A DNA stretch of 64,000 nt from CAVVFX01 sp963747535 (GCA_963747535.1 CAVVFX010000006.1:434001-498000); one strand, 5' to 3'; numbered from the stretch's first letter, positions 8,625 through 24,837 are shown. Made by a program: numbers and translations. Notes: a model not told the origin generated them from the sequence alone.

Positions 8625-9824
8625 CTACAGCGGCAGAATCTCTTCTTCCACCGGGTCGAACTTCAGACGGCGCTTCTGCGTCCACGCAATATTTCCCAAA
8701 TGCGAGGCCTGCGCGGAGCGGTGTCCCACGTAGACATCCCCGTTTGGCGTCTTTCGCGACTTCACGCAATCCAGGAAATTGCGGACGTGCTCCACGGTCT
8801 GCTCCACAGTCGCTTTAACCTTGACCGGTTGGGCGCCTTTTTCGGCCGGCGTAAATGTGAAGCCGCCGCGATCAATGTCCATGCGGCCGTTCGTCCCGAA
8901 AAACGTCATGCCGGCGCCATTAGCGCCTGGAGCTAGCGTCGCCTCGAACGTGGCGCTCCAGCTCTTCGGATACTCCAGCACCACGTTGATCGTGTCCGGA
9001 GCGGTCCGGCCGTCGACGTAGTGATACACGCCCCCGCCGGCCACTGCGGAAATCGGATTGTCCTGCTCCATCAGCATGTGCACCGTATCGATCCAGTGCG
9101 TGAAGAGATCCGTAATCTGTCCGCCGCCGAAATCGAGATACGCGCGGAAATTCCAGTACTGCTGCGGATCCCAGTCGCGCCATTTGGCCCGGCCCAGATA
9201 GCGATTCCAATCGAGGTCGGACGGCTTCGTGACCATGCTCGGCGGCGCTTTCATCAGGTGCGCGCCGTTGCCGTTCCACACGGTTCGCACCAACGTGATT
9301 TTGCCCAGCCCGCTGGTCTTGAAATATTCGTCGCGAGCCTGGATAAAGGTCGCTCCCGATCGCTGCTGCATGCCGGTCTGGCAGATGCGGTTGTTTTCCC
9401 GTGCCGCTCTGACTACATCCGGGCCTTCGTTGATGGTCAGCGAGAGCGGCTTCTCGCAGTAAACGTCCTTCCCTGCATTGAGGGCGTCGATGGCGATCGG
9501 ACAATGCCAGTGATCCGGCGTCGCGATGTAAACGGCATCGGTCTGGTCTTCATCGAGCAGACGCCGGTGATCGCTGAACTTTGCCGCGGACTCGGCGTGC
9601 AATGTCTCAGCGGCCATCGAGACGCGCTGGCCCCACACGTCGCACAGCGCAACGATGCGCACGTCCGCGTTTCTCGAAAAGATGCCGCTAACGCCGCGAC
9701 CCCGGCCGCCGCAACCGATGACTCCCAACCGGATGGTGTCGTTAGCTCCCAGAATTCGCGAATAGGATGCCGCGGTCACAGCGGCGGCTCCGGCGTTAAT
9801 CAGATTTCGACGGCTTAAAGGCAT
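8625..9824 (-). CDS. Exported Gfo/Idh/MocA family oxidoreductase
   Basis: A 399-residue NAD(P)-dependent oxidoreductase. The N-terminus MPLSRRNLINAGAAAVTAAS has a twin-arginine-like signal, so the enzyme is probably exported folded. The Rossmann motif is GVIGCGGRGRG, and the family motifs PDHWHCPIAIDALNAGKDVYCEKPLS and the C-terminal alpha/beta domain (DFGGGQITDLFTHWIDTV) follow. Such secreted paralogues are common in Acidobacteria, Planctomycetes and Verrucomicrobia and are linked to sugar or polyol conversion; the substrate cannot be predicted. The start at 9824 follows GGGAGGTCAACT; an upstream in-frame ATG at 9848 lacks that support. It is convergent with lepA. Confidence 0.92.
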   Translation of the reverse strand: MPLSRRNLINAGAAAVTAASYSRILGANDTIRLGVIGCGGRGRGVSGIFSRNADVRIVALCDVWGQRVSMAAETLHAESAAKFSDHRRLLDEDQTDAVYIATPDHWHCPIAIDALNAGKDVYCEKPLSLTINEGPDVVRAARENNRICQTGMQQRSGATFIQARDEYFKTSGLGKITLVRTVWNGNGAHLMKAPPSMVTKPSDLDWNRYLGRAKWRDWDPQQYWNFRAYLDFGGGQITDLFTHWIDTVHMLMEQDNPISAVAGGGVYHYVDGRTAPDTINVVLEYPKSWSATFEATLAPGANGAGMTFFGTNGRMDIDRGGFTFTPAEKGAQPVKVKATVEQTVEHVRNFLDCVKSRKTPNGDVYVGHRSAQASHLGNIAWTQKRRLKFDPVEEEILPL

Positions 9825-9883
9825 AGTTGACCTCCCGTTAGCATACACCGGCGCAGGCTCGACCTATTCGTGTTCATGCGTGG

Positions 9884-11557
9884 CTAAAACGCTTTGCCCC
9901 CAATCGCCGGAAGTGTAAAACGAAACGTGGCGCCCTCTCCGAACCGCGACTCGACCCAGATTCGGCCGCCGTGACGAGTCACCACTTTCTTGCAGATCGC
10001 CAGGCCCATGCCGTTGCCGGACCGTTCGCCGCGGGGATGCAGGCGCCGAAAAATACCAAATACCTTCTCGGCATACTGAGGCTCGATGCCGATCCCGTTA
10101 TCGCGCACCGAGATCGTCCATTCAGATTCTTGTAGCTCGGCCCAAATATCGATCCTGGGTACCTGGTCGCTGCGATACTTGATCGAGTTGATGATCAGGT
10201 TCTGAAACAGACGCGACAACTGCACCGCATCACCCACCACGCAAGGAAGCTTGGCCCGCATGATTTGAGCGTGAGTTTCCTCCATGCGGACCTGGAGATT
10301 GTTGAGCGCATTGTCCAGCGCTTCGTCGCAACTGGTCTCTACGAAGTGGTCCAACCCGCGGGAATCGAGCTGCGAGAATTCCAGCAGATCGCGAATGAGA
10401 TTTTCCATTCGCGCCGCGCTTTCCGTGATGTGTCCAATGAACTCCTCCGCATCGGCGCCGAGGTGTCCTTGATACCGCCTCGCCAAAAGCTGCGCATAGA
10501 TGGAGACCGTGCGCAACGGTTCCTGGAGGTCGTGCGACGCAACGTAGGCAAATTGCGCCAGTTCGTCGTTCGAACGAAGAAGATCCTCTGTTCGCGCAAG
10601 GACGCGCTCCTCGAGGTGAGCGTTCAATTCGCGAATCTGCTCTTCCGCTTTCCTCCGCCCGGTGATGTCCCGAATGCTGCTGGTGACCAGAATACCGTCC
10701 TCCGCCCGCACGGCATTAACTGTGATTTCGACCGGCAGCGGGTGGCCGTCGCTGCGCACCGCGATCAATTCCTTGCCGTCATGGATCGGATTGACCGTTA
10801 TGGGGTTGCCAAATGGCGTCTTCAGAAATGGCGGCGCCTGGCCGTCACGGCTTCCGGGATTCGCAACGGCGGGGGAAAACTCTTCGTCCACGGTGCGCGC
10901 CAATTCATACTTCCATGCGGGCACCAGGTCTCGTATATTGCGTCCCAGCAATTCCTCTCTGGATTGCCGGAACAGGCTTTCGGCACGGGAGTTGACCAGT
11001 GCAATGTTGCCGTCTTCCCGACAGATTACCATGGCATCGGGCGCGGCTTCCAACAAGGACCGAAATCGCAGTTCCGCTTTCTGAAGGACTTTTGTCTGGT
11101 GCACCAGCGCCAAGGCCTGTTCGCGCAACAGGTCGGCCTTGCGGCTTAGTTCGACAAATACCGCGACTTTGCTGCGCAGCACCTCGGGGACTATGGGCTT
11201 GAAAAGAAAATCGACAGCGCCCAGATCGTACCCGCGAAACAGGTGCTCCTCATTTTTGTAACCAGTCAGGAACAGGATCGGGGTTTGCCGCGAACGCGGA
11301 CGGTTGCGAATCAGTTCGGCCGTTTCGAAACCATCCATATCGGGCATTTTGACGTCCAGCAGTATGGCTGCGAAGTCGTGCTCCAGCAGGTGCCTCAGGG
11401 CTTCGGTGCCGGATCGCGCCAGCACCAGCTCTTCGCCCAGGATATCGAGAGCAGCCTCCAGAGAAACCAGGTTCTCCGGAGTGTCGTCCACCAGCAGAAT
11501 CTTGACTCGATTCCTGCGCTGCGGCGCGGCATTCGTGCTCAACACGGAAGAGGCCAT
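9884..11557 (-). CDS. Response regulator-PAS-histidine kinase hybrid
   Basis: A soluble 557-residue signalling protein. An N-terminal receiver has acidic pocket VDDTPEN, phosphoacceptor Asp68 in LLDVKMPDMDG and a conserved KP. A short helix leads to a PAS domain (about 165-310). HisKA follows with the H-box ASHDLQEPLRTVSIYAQLL (His near 340), then HATPase_c with N-box LIINSIKY, DNGIGIEPQYAEKVFGIF and GNGMGLAICKKVVTRHGG, of the bacteriophytochrome-like HK type. Having the receiver before the kinase suggests input from another kinase, probably the giant HAMP kinase whose gene lies 80 bp upstream on the same strand. Confidence 0.93.
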   Translation of the reverse strand: MASSVLSTNAAPQRRNRVKILLVDDTPENLVSLEAALDILGEELVLARSGTEALRHLLEHDFAAILLDVKMPDMDGFETAELIRNRPRSRQTPILFLTGYKNEEHLFRGYDLGAVDFLFKPIVPEVLRSKVAVFVELSRKADLLREQALALVHQTKVLQKAELRFRSLLEAAPDAMVICREDGNIALVNSRAESLFRQSREELLGRNIRDLVPAWKYELARTVDEEFSPAVANPGSRDGQAPPFLKTPFGNPITVNPIHDGKELIAVRSDGHPLPVEITVNAVRAEDGILVTSSIRDITGRRKAEEQIRELNAHLEERVLARTEDLLRSNDELAQFAYVASHDLQEPLRTVSIYAQLLARRYQGHLGADAEEFIGHITESAARMENLIRDLLEFSQLDSRGLDHFVETSCDEALDNALNNLQVRMEETHAQIMRAKLPCVVGDAVQLSRLFQNLIINSIKYRSDQVPRIDIWAELQESEWTISVRDNGIGIEPQYAEKVFGIFRRLHPRGERSGNGMGLAICKKVVTRHGGRIWVESRFGEGATFRFTLPAIGGKAF

Positions 11558-11637
11558 TCAAAGACTCCCGACGGCGCCCGGCAACGATTTACTGAGCCGC
11601 GACAGTAAGAGAGCGGTTGTCCACGCACAAAACATGC

Positions 11638-18795
<7,158 letters not shown>

Positions 18796-18886
18796 AAGTG
18801 AGGTGATCTACCTGGAATGAATCTTATAAGCGACGCGGTCTTGCTCCAAGTGGGCTTGGTGAGAAATGATCCAACTAAGCCGTCGA

Positions 18887-19306
18887 CTACGGCGTGCCGG
18901 CGCGACGGCTGTTTATTAATATCTGCAGAGTTTCACCAATGGCCATAAACTCGTCAAGCCTGGAGGGCTTGCGTATGTAGCAATCTGCCCCGAAAGCAGA
19001 TGCGGCCACTCTGTCTTTGGGTGAATCGGATGACGTAAGTATCACAACGGGGATCCCCTTAAGCTCGCTGTTAGCCCGGACCAGCTTGAGGATTTCCAGT
19101 CCGTCATAGCGCGGCAGATTCAAATCGAGCACGATGAGATCAGGAGGTTCGGCTCGCTTCCTGGTCAGCGCAGAGATCATCTCGCCCCCATGCGATGCGA
19201 TCTCTAGTGTATAACTGACCCCATTCTCTTCGAGCGCCTGCCGTATCAAATAAACGTCGGCCGGGTTGTCTTCGCCCAGGAGGATCTTCGCCGCCCGCCT
19301 CTCCAT
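18887..19306 (-). CDS. Single-domain response regulator (Rcp1-like)
   Basis: A stand-alone receiver of 139 residues with acidic residues GEDNPAD, phosphoacceptor Asp61 in IVLDLNLPRYDGLEIL, LTSSD and the conserved Lys in YIRKPSRLDEF. It has no output domain. Receivers of this subtype usually relay phosphate to or from bacteriophytochrome-type or hybrid kinases. It lies 91 bp upstream of the poly-HAMP kinase gene on the same strand and is divergent from the hybrid kinase at 19440, so it is likely part of a local phosphorelay. Confidence 0.93.
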   Translation of the reverse strand: MERRAAKILLGEDNPADVYLIRQALEENGVSYTLEIASHGGEMISALTRKRAEPPDLIVLDLNLPRYDGLEILKLVRANSELKGIPVVILTSSDSPKDRVAASAFGADCYIRKPSRLDEFMAIGETLQILINSRRAGTP

Positions 19307-19426
19307 AACATATTCTTCTCACATTCAGCCTCTGTTCTCGCCGGTGTTTTCACCAGCACCGCAGGCCGTGTGTGCTCAAGACTACATTTGGGCTCCCGGG
19401 TCAAACGCGGCTTGACCGATACTTCA

Positions 19427-19432
19427 TATAAT
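19427..19432 (+). promoter_or_regulatory. Possible -10 box giving a leaderless transcript
   Basis: A perfect TATAAT lies only 7 bases before the GTG start of the next gene. Initiation would then fall at or beside the GTG, producing a leaderless mRNA. No good -35 lies at 16-18 bp: the TTGACC at 19412-19417 is spaced only 9 bp away. Alternatively the -10 match is chance in an AT-rich patch. Confidence 0.3.
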
Positions 19433-19439
19433 TGAATCT

Positions 19440-21455
19440 GTGCGGGAGGATCACATCAAAGTTCTTATTATTGACGACGATCCTGCCGACCGCGCAATTT
19501 GCAGGCACTATCTTCAGAATAGCGGGCCCCGAGCGTTTATATTTCGCGAAGAATCTTCAGGTTTGTCCGGTTTGAATGCCTGTGCGTCATTTGCGCCCGA
19601 TTGCATCCTGCTGGACTACCGTCTGCCGGACATGGACGGACTCAACGTGTTGCGCAATCTCTGGAGCATCTCGGCCGCGCCCACTTATCCGGTCGTCATG
19701 CTGACCGCCATTGGCAGCGAGCAGATCGCCGTGGAAGCGATGAAGCTTGGCCTGATGGACTACTTAGCCAAAAATCCCGCCAACTTGGGACTGCTTCCGC
19801 GCACCGTCGAAAATGCCATCCGCAAGTTCAGAATGGAGCGGAAGATTGCCCTTCAACGGGCCGAACTGGAGCAACGCAACCGGGAACTGGAGATCGCCCA
19901 CGAACAGATCTTACAGGAGAAAGAAAAGTATAGAAATCTGACCGAGGCTATCCCGCAACTTGTCTGGTCCGCATCTTCCGGAAGACTCGTGCACTACGCC
20001 AATCAGCGCTTCCTGGAATACAGCGGACGCGCGGAGAACTCCTCGTGGCCGTTTGCCTCGCTGGTTCACGCGGAAGACCTCGAGCGGTTTCGAGAGGTCT
20101 GGTCCGCGGCGGCTTCATCCGGAGGGGTTCTCGAGACCGAGGCTCGATTGAGGCGCGCGGCGGACGGAGTGTATCGCTGGCATCTGGTTCGAGCCGTCCC
20201 AATTATCGGCGTCAATGGAAAACTCGATAATTGGTTCGGCACTTGCACCGACATTGAAAACCAAAAGCGCAAAGAGGAAGCGGTTCGCCAGCAACAGAAA
20301 TTCGAAAGTATCGGGCTCCTGGCTGGTGGAATCGCTCATGACTTCAACAATCTGCTGGTCGGCATTATGGGGGGAGCCAGTTTTGCTCTTCAGTCCGTCG
20401 AACCGGATAATCCTGGATACCCCATGCTGGACGTGGTGCTCAAATCCAGCAAGCGGGCCGCCCACCTGGTCCAACAGTTGCTGGCTTACGCGGGGCAGGG
20501 CTCCACTTTTCAGGAGCCGATGAATCTTTCCCAACTGGTCCAGGAGACGCGTGAACTTTTGCATGCCTCGATTTCCAAATCGGTCACTCTCGATTTCCGG
20601 CTGGATCCGCAAGTGCCCACGATCGAAGTCAATTCGTGGCACTTGCAGCAGCTCATTATGAACCTTGTCATCAATGGTGCGGAAGCCGTTGGCGACGGCG
20701 AGGGTACCGTGACGGTGACAACTTACGTCCGGGAACTGGGCGACGCACAAGGCTACGACAACGCCTTGGGATACGCCATCGCCCCGGGTCGCTACGTTGG
20801 TTTGGAAGTGAGTGACACCGGTTGTGGGATGGACGAGAAAACCCGCAACAACGTCTTTGAGCCCTTTTTCACCACCAAGTTTACGGGCCGGGGACTGGGC
20901 CTGGCTGCGGTGCAGGGCATTGTCCGATCCCTGCACGGGCTCATCGACGTGATCAGCGCTCCCGGTCAGGGCAGCATCTTTACCGTGCTTCTTCCAGCCT
21001 TCGAAGGGCATCCCCCGGCTGAAAAACCGAACGTTATCCGATCTCCGGGCATCCGACAAAGCCGCAAACAAATCCTGGTAATCGAGGATGAGGGGATCAT
21101 CCGCAGGACAGTAAAAGAGGCACTCGAAGGAGCCGGCTACAGCGTTTTGCTGGCGGAGGACGGGACTCGCGGCCTGGACAAGTTTAGCCGGCATCGCGAC
21201 AGATTGAGTATCATTCTGCTGGATATGGGCAAGCCGGATAGATCCGGCCTGCAGGTACTTTGCGAGATCCGCGAGCTTGACAGCGATATTCCGGTCGTCC
21301 TTTGCAGCGGCGCCGGCGGAGCCGAGGTTGCCAGGCAATTCGAAGGCGTCAGTGTTGCGGCGACAATCGAGAAGCCGTTCACCACTCGCGAGTTGGTGGA
21401 AACCGTCGAACGCATCTTCACCCAACGTCGCATCGCGCCGGCCTCGGGCGCTTGA
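19440..21455 (+). CDS. Hybrid histidine kinase (REC-PAS-HisKA-HATPase-REC)
   Basis: A soluble 671-residue kinase. Receiver 1 has IIDDDPAD and Asp59 in LLDYRLPDMDGL. A coiled helix leads to a PAS domain (about 165-285). The dimerisation/phosphoacceptor segment GIAHDFNNLLVGIMGG carries His near 301. HATPase_c includes LIMNLVINGAEAV, DTGCGMDEKT, and FTTKFTGRGLGLAAVQGIV, typical of NtrB-like/PAS hybrid kinases. Receiver 2 (about 543-660) has IEDEG and LLDMGKPDRSG. The GTG at 19440 is the only early start. GGGAGG lies just inside this frame and would instead sit upstream of an ATC codon. The next gene starts 9 bp downstream. Confidence 0.92.
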   Translation: MREDHIKVLIIDDDPADRAICRHYLQNSGPRAFIFREESSGLSGLNACASFAPDCILLDYRLPDMDGLNVLRNLWSISAAPTYPVVMLTAIGSEQIAVEAMKLGLMDYLAKNPANLGLLPRTVENAIRKFRMERKIALQRAELEQRNRELEIAHEQILQEKEKYRNLTEAIPQLVWSASSGRLVHYANQRFLEYSGRAENSSWPFASLVHAEDLERFREVWSAAASSGGVLETEARLRRAADGVYRWHLVRAVPIIGVNGKLDNWFGTCTDIENQKRKEEAVRQQQKFESIGLLAGGIAHDFNNLLVGIMGGASFALQSVEPDNPGYPMLDVVLKSSKRAAHLVQQLLAYAGQGSTFQEPMNLSQLVQETRELLHASISKSVTLDFRLDPQVPTIEVNSWHLQQLIMNLVINGAEAVGDGEGTVTVTTYVRELGDAQGYDNALGYAIAPGRYVGLEVSDTGCGMDEKTRNNVFEPFFTTKFTGRGLGLAAVQGIVRSLHGLIDVISAPGQGSIFTVLLPAFEGHPPAEKPNVIRSPGIRQSRKQILVIEDEGIIRRTVKEALEGAGYSVLLAEDGTRGLDKFSRHRDRLSIILLDMGKPDRSGLQVLCEIRELDSDIPVVLCSGAGGAEVARQFEGVSVAATIEKPFTTRELVETVERIFTQRRIAPASGA

Positions 21456-21463
21456 GGAGGCAC

Positions 21464-22192
21464 ATGGCTCGCCACTCGAGGCAGTCGCCCCAAGCGCCCG
21501 CCGGCCTCCAGCAGGATTACCAACAGCGGTTGTTGCGCTTCGTCTGCGACGCAGTGCACGATCTCGTCGGCCCCGTCGACCAGATTTCATCGCTGGTCGG
21601 CTTGTTCGTCCGCCGTTATCGAGGACAACTCGATGGTGAAGCGCAAGACCTGCTCACCCATATCGAATCCGCCGGCGCCCGCCTGTCCGCGACGGCGTCC
21701 GGTCTCCGCGGCTATTTCAACGTCAACGGTCCGGAGTGCCGGAGGATCCGCGTAAACTCGCGTGCCGCGCTGGAATCGGCACTCCTCGCATTGCAACCGG
21801 AATCCCAGGAATGCCAAGCCGAGATCAGCTTTGGCGATCTCCCGGATGTGGAAGGCGATCCGAATCTGCTGGAGGCACTCTTCCGCGCGCTCGTGCAAAA
21901 CTCTTTGAAGTTCCGCCGAACCGGAGTTCCTCCTCTGGTTTTCATATCGGCGGAGTGTTCCTCAGGCAGGTGCCTCTTCTCGATCATCGACAACGGTATC
22001 GGAATCGCCCCCCGGTTTCATGAAGAGGTTTTCCTCGGCTTCAGGAAACTCAACGGACATTCCTATCCGGGCGCCGGACTGGGACTGGCAATGGCTCGCG
22101 CGATCGCGGAAACACTCGGCGGTAAGATCCGCATTGCAGATTCGGGGGGCCCGGGGACCACAGTCCTCTTCGAGTTACCAGCCGCGCCTTAA
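21464..22192 (+). CDS. Small cytosolic sensor histidine kinase
   Basis: A 242-residue kinase core without a sensor domain. The H-box-like segment DAVHDLVGPVDQISSLVG carries His32. HATPase_c has LVQNSLKFR, DNGIGIAPRFHEEVFLGFRKL and GAGLGLAMARAIAETLGG. The phosphoacceptor region resembles the bacteriophytochrome-type HK family. The start follows GAGGAGGCAC directly after the stop of the hybrid kinase gene (9-bp gap), so the two should be translated together. It may phosphorylate one of the neighbouring receivers; this is inference. Confidence 0.88.
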   Translation: MARHSRQSPQAPAGLQQDYQQRLLRFVCDAVHDLVGPVDQISSLVGLFVRRYRGQLDGEAQDLLTHIESAGARLSATASGLRGYFNVNGPECRRIRVNSRAALESALLALQPESQECQAEISFGDLPDVEGDPNLLEALFRALVQNSLKFRRTGVPPLVFISAECSSGRCLFSIIDNGIGIAPRFHEEVFLGFRKLNGHSYPGAGLGLAMARAIAETLGGKIRIADSGGPGTTVLFELPAAP

Positions 22193-22221
22193 CGATGGTC
22201 GCCGTAGGTTGAGGCCGAAGG

Positions 22222-22629
22222 CTATTTGGACTTGCTGTTTTTGTCGCGCAGCTCACGATCTTTCTCACGCTCGACGCGGAACTTTTCATATTCCGGAAGT
22301 TGGGAGGGGGAAAGAATATCGTGAATCTTCTGGACCTGCTCGGTGTGAATCTGAGCCAGTTGCTGCTTGGAGCGATCATGCTCCTCGTGAAACTTATTGC
22401 GGGTGTCGTCCAGGATCGTGCCGAGTTCATTAACCTGCTGCTGCGTTAGCTGGAGGCGCCTGGTCATATCTTCGACGTACTTCTTGCGGTAGTCTGCTGG
22501 TTTCGCCACATTCACGCTGGCGTTAACGACCTTGACGGTGTAGAGCCTATCGCCAAAGATCCCAACCACTGCGCCGCTCAGGAAAACCAGCACTACGTAG
22601 AGTGCAGCGGCGAGTCCCGGACGCTTCAT
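22222..22629 (-). CDS. CpxP/Spy-like membrane-anchored periplasmic protein
   Basis: A 135-residue protein with an N-terminal hydrophobic segment (LAAALYVVLVFLSGAVVGIFG), probably an uncleaved anchor or signal peptide. The charged helical domain that follows contains a YVEDMTRRLQLTQQQVNELGTILDDTR pattern and a second helix pair near ILSPSQLPEYEKFR, which resembles LTxxQ-type CpxP/Spy heavy-metal-resistance/chaperone proteins. Its start codon overlaps the end of the upstream anti-sigma-like gene by 4 bases (ATGA). It is therefore the third gene of the sigma factor operon and may be an envelope-stress effector. Confidence 0.75.
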   Translation of the reverse strand: MKRPGLAAALYVVLVFLSGAVVGIFGDRLYTVKVVNASVNVAKPADYRKKYVEDMTRRLQLTQQQVNELGTILDDTRNKFHEEHDRSKQQLAQIHTEQVQKIHDILSPSQLPEYEKFRVEREKDRELRDKNSKSK

Positions 22630-22994
22630 TCGAGAATGCCTCCGGCGCTATAATCCGCAATTTTGTCGACGTGAACCGGTTCGGTATAGAGGGTGTACTC
22701 GGTGATATGGTCGGCGGCCAAGGCATCTACGTAGGTCGCGGCCGGAATGCCTGAAGGCATTGACGGCATTGAGAATAGGGCGAGAGCCAGAACCGCGGCC
22801 GCAGCGGCGGAGGCCGCTACGAACCAGCCGGAGATCCGCTTGAAAACCCAAGAAGTCGACTGGCGCGCCTCGATCTTCTGCCACAGAGCAGGCATGAAAC
22901 CGGCACTCAAAGCAGGCGCTTCACAAGCGTGCCGATACTCCGCGAACAATCTGTCCAACCGTTCGTTGCTATCAGAGAAGTCTTCGTACTGCAT
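22626..22994 (-). CDS. Probable anti-sigma factor, single-pass membrane protein
   Basis: A 122-residue protein. The cytosolic N-terminal half (about 1-58) is helical (NERLDRLFAEYRHACEAP...PALWQKIEAR). A membrane helix (GWFVAASAAAAAVLALALF) is followed by a short extracytoplasmic tail. Position directly after an ECF sigma gene (4 bp apart) and topology argue for an anti-sigma factor. The classic zinc motif HxxxCxxC is not present; only one Cys is found in the cytosolic part, so it would be a non-zinc type. The start at 22994 follows GGGAG. Function rests on context. Confidence 0.65.
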   Translation of the reverse strand: MQYEDFSDSNERLDRLFAEYRHACEAPALSAGFMPALWQKIEARQSTSWVFKRISGWFVAASAAAAAVLALALFSMPSMPSGIPAATYVDALAADHITEYTLYTEPVHVDKIADYSAGGILE

Positions 22995-22998
22995 CGTT

Positions 22999-23589
22999 CT
23001 AGCTCCCAACCCCCGCCTTCTGAGTACCCTTCTCAGAGCCATGAAATGCTTTGAGCACCCGCTGGCGCGCCCGAAACAACCTGACTTTCAAGGCGTTCTC
23101 GTTAGCGCCATAAACTTTTTCCAAATCCTTCAAGGACAAACCTTCCACTTCTTTCAAAGTGAGCAAAATCCTGTCTTCCGTCGATACGGACGAAAGCAGT
23201 TCATCCACAGTTTCGCGTATCTGCCGCTTCCGCGTCTCGTCACGGTCGACCGAGCTACTGGCCGCAGCGTCTGCCATGGTCATCTGCTGCTCAGACAGAT
23301 CCGCAACTCTCGTCTCCGCCCGGCGGCGATGCTTCCTGAGGTGGTCATACGCTGCATTGACTGTGAGGCGATACAACCACGCCTCGAACCCTTCCGGCGA
23401 ACGCAGCTGGTCAAGCGAAAAGTACAACCTTAAAAACACTTCCTGGGCTACATCCTCAACGTCCTCCGGCCGTCCAATCAATCGCGCGATGGTACCCAAG
23501 GTCTTACGCCGGTACGCCATAACCACCTGGTTAAAGGCGGCGGCGTCACCTTCCTGGGCCTTCTTAATGAGTTCAAATTCGACCAGCAT
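22999..23589 (-). CDS. ECF-family RNA polymerase sigma factor
   Basis: A sigma factor of 196 residues, normal ECF length. Region 2 (about 15-80) contains AFNQVVMAYRRKTLGTIARLI, PEDVEDVAQEVFLRLY and FEAWLYRLTVNAAYDHLRK. Region 4 (about 130-185) reads LTLKEVEGLSLKDLEKVYGANENALKVRLFRARQRVLKAF, the sigma-70 region 4 helix-turn-helix. A charged linker joins them. It forms an operon with the anti-sigma-like and CpxP/Spy-like genes and is probably released from its partner by envelope stress. The start codon gives MLVEFELIKKAQEGD, the usual ECF opening. Confidence 0.94.
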   Translation of the reverse strand: MLVEFELIKKAQEGDAAAFNQVVMAYRRKTLGTIARLIGRPEDVEDVAQEVFLRLYFSLDQLRSPEGFEAWLYRLTVNAAYDHLRKHRRRAETRVADLSEQQMTMADAAASSSVDRDETRKRQIRETVDELLSSVSTEDRILLTLKEVEGLSLKDLEKVYGANENALKVRLFRARQRVLKAFHGSEKGTQKAGVGS

Positions 23590-23904
23590 TCGCGCGGGCC
23601 GGCTGAGTAGAAGGCGAATCGGAGGCTTACAAGGTTACTGCTACCTTGTCAAACGCTCGCTTCACATCCCATAACCGGTGTCTCTACTTCCAATATACGC
23701 CCTTTGGCGGGGCCAAAAGCGTTAGGATGCAGAGAATTAGGAATCTGAGACAGTGTCTCGCGGCGTCCGCCGACTTCCGTCCGGCTGGAAAGAGGTCGCG
23801 CAATTCATATGCCCGAAGATGGGAGGGGGTTTGGAGGCAATCGAGAATGCGGGGCGGATTGAAGTCCGCCCCGTACAGACTAAAGTCTGTCACACAAGAC
23901 AAGA
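23590..23904. other. Intergenic region upstream of the ECF operon
   Basis: No gene is supported. On the minus strand the stretch should carry the promoter of the sigma factor operon. An inverted repeat ACAAGGT/ACCTTGT lies near 23629-23649, about 40-60 bp before the sigma start, and overlaps a TTGACA on the minus strand. The distal part holds two tandem hairpins (23851-23890) described separately. The remainder shows nothing I recognise. Confidence 0.5.
23851..23890. repeat. Tandem hairpin repeat (GGGGCGGA/TCCGCCCC and ACAGACT/AGTCTGT)
   Basis: Two adjacent perfect palindromes: GGGGCGGA (23851-23858) with TCCGCCCC (23865-23872), and ACAGACT (23875-23881) with AGTCTGT (23884-23890), followed by CACACAAG. 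The arrangement matches the other intergenic tandem hairpins in the window. It lies just past the stop of the small gene at 23905 and could also end its transcript, although no T-tract follows on the minus strand. Confidence 0.65.
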
Positions 23905-24087
23905 CTATTTGGCAGGGGTAGCGGTCGTAGCAGGCGCCGGCGTAGTGGCTTTGGCGGTGTGCTTCTTGTGCTTCTTTGCCGTGGAAGACTTGGTGGTGTC
24001 AGTTGACGTGGAAGCGGCCGGCGTCTGAGCCATCACGGTTCCAAGCATGAGGGAAAGGCCAATTAAGGCGGATGCGAAGGTTTTCAT
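23905..24087 (-). CDS. Small basic secreted Ala/Thr/Lys-rich peptide
   Basis: A 60-residue product with a signal peptide (MKTFASALIGLSLMLGTVMA, cleavage near MAQ). The mature part is low-complexity, rich in Ala, Thr and Lys, with KKHKKHTAKATTPAPATTATPAK. The start follows AAAGAGGATTACATACT. Codon use and the coherent signal peptide support a real gene. It resembles acid-shock-like or histone-tail-like secreted peptides only in composition; I do not recognise a family. Confidence 0.7.
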   Translation of the reverse strand: MKTFASALIGLSLMLGTVMAQTPAASTSTDTTKSSTAKKHKKHTAKATTPAPATTATPAK

Positions 24088-24185
24088 AGTATGTAATCCT
24101 CTTTATTTTGGATGCCGTTATTCGGCTTCCACTATGACAGACGTAAGCACTTATTAACGCGCGATGAAGCGGCTATTAAAGTGAG

Positions 24186-24837
24186 TCAATGCGCAGATGA
24201 TGCCAGTTCGCGGAGGTCCGAGATCCAGTAGTCGGGGTTCGCGCGCGCAAGTTCCTCGGGTTGACCGTACCCATAGGTGGTGACGCAGACCTTCACTCCG
24301 GCTGCGTGGGCCGCGGTGATGTCCGCGACGGAATCTCCTACCATCAGGCATTCCTCCGGCTTTGCGCCGAGCGCCGCCAGAGCGGTCAGGATGACGTCCG
24401 GTGCGGGTTTGCAGGGGAAGCCGTCGGTGCCTTGCACCTGGTCGAAAAATTGCAGCAGACCGAACTGTTCGAGAATCGCGCGAGTGGTCGGGGTACCTTT
24501 GGTGGTCGCGGTGGACTTGCGTGCGCCGAGTTGCGCGAGCCCCTCCGCGACGCCCGGGTAGAGATAAGTATGCTGGTGACCGCGTCCGAGATAGGTGGAA
24601 CGGTAGTCCGCGATTAGCTTCTCGCGCTCCTCCAGAGTGAAATCCGGGAAGACTTCGGAGAAGCACTCATGCAGGTGAAGACCGATGAAGCTCTTCAGGT
24701 ATGAGAAGTCGATGGGGCGGCTAACAGGAATACCCACGCCGGAAATGACATGCTGGACGGCGCCGCAAATATCTACGGCGGAGTCCAGCAGGGTACCGTC
24801 AATATCGAACAGGTAGACCGGAAAGCGTGGGATTCGA

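Noticed and set aside
19412..19417. TTGACC as -35 for the TATAAT upstream of the hybrid kinase
   Set aside because: Spacing is only 9 bp, too short for a sigma-70 promoter.
20115..21590. A long minus-strand open frame opposite the hybrid kinase gene
   Set aside because: It is antisense to a clearly conserved kinase, and its translation shows no domain pattern.
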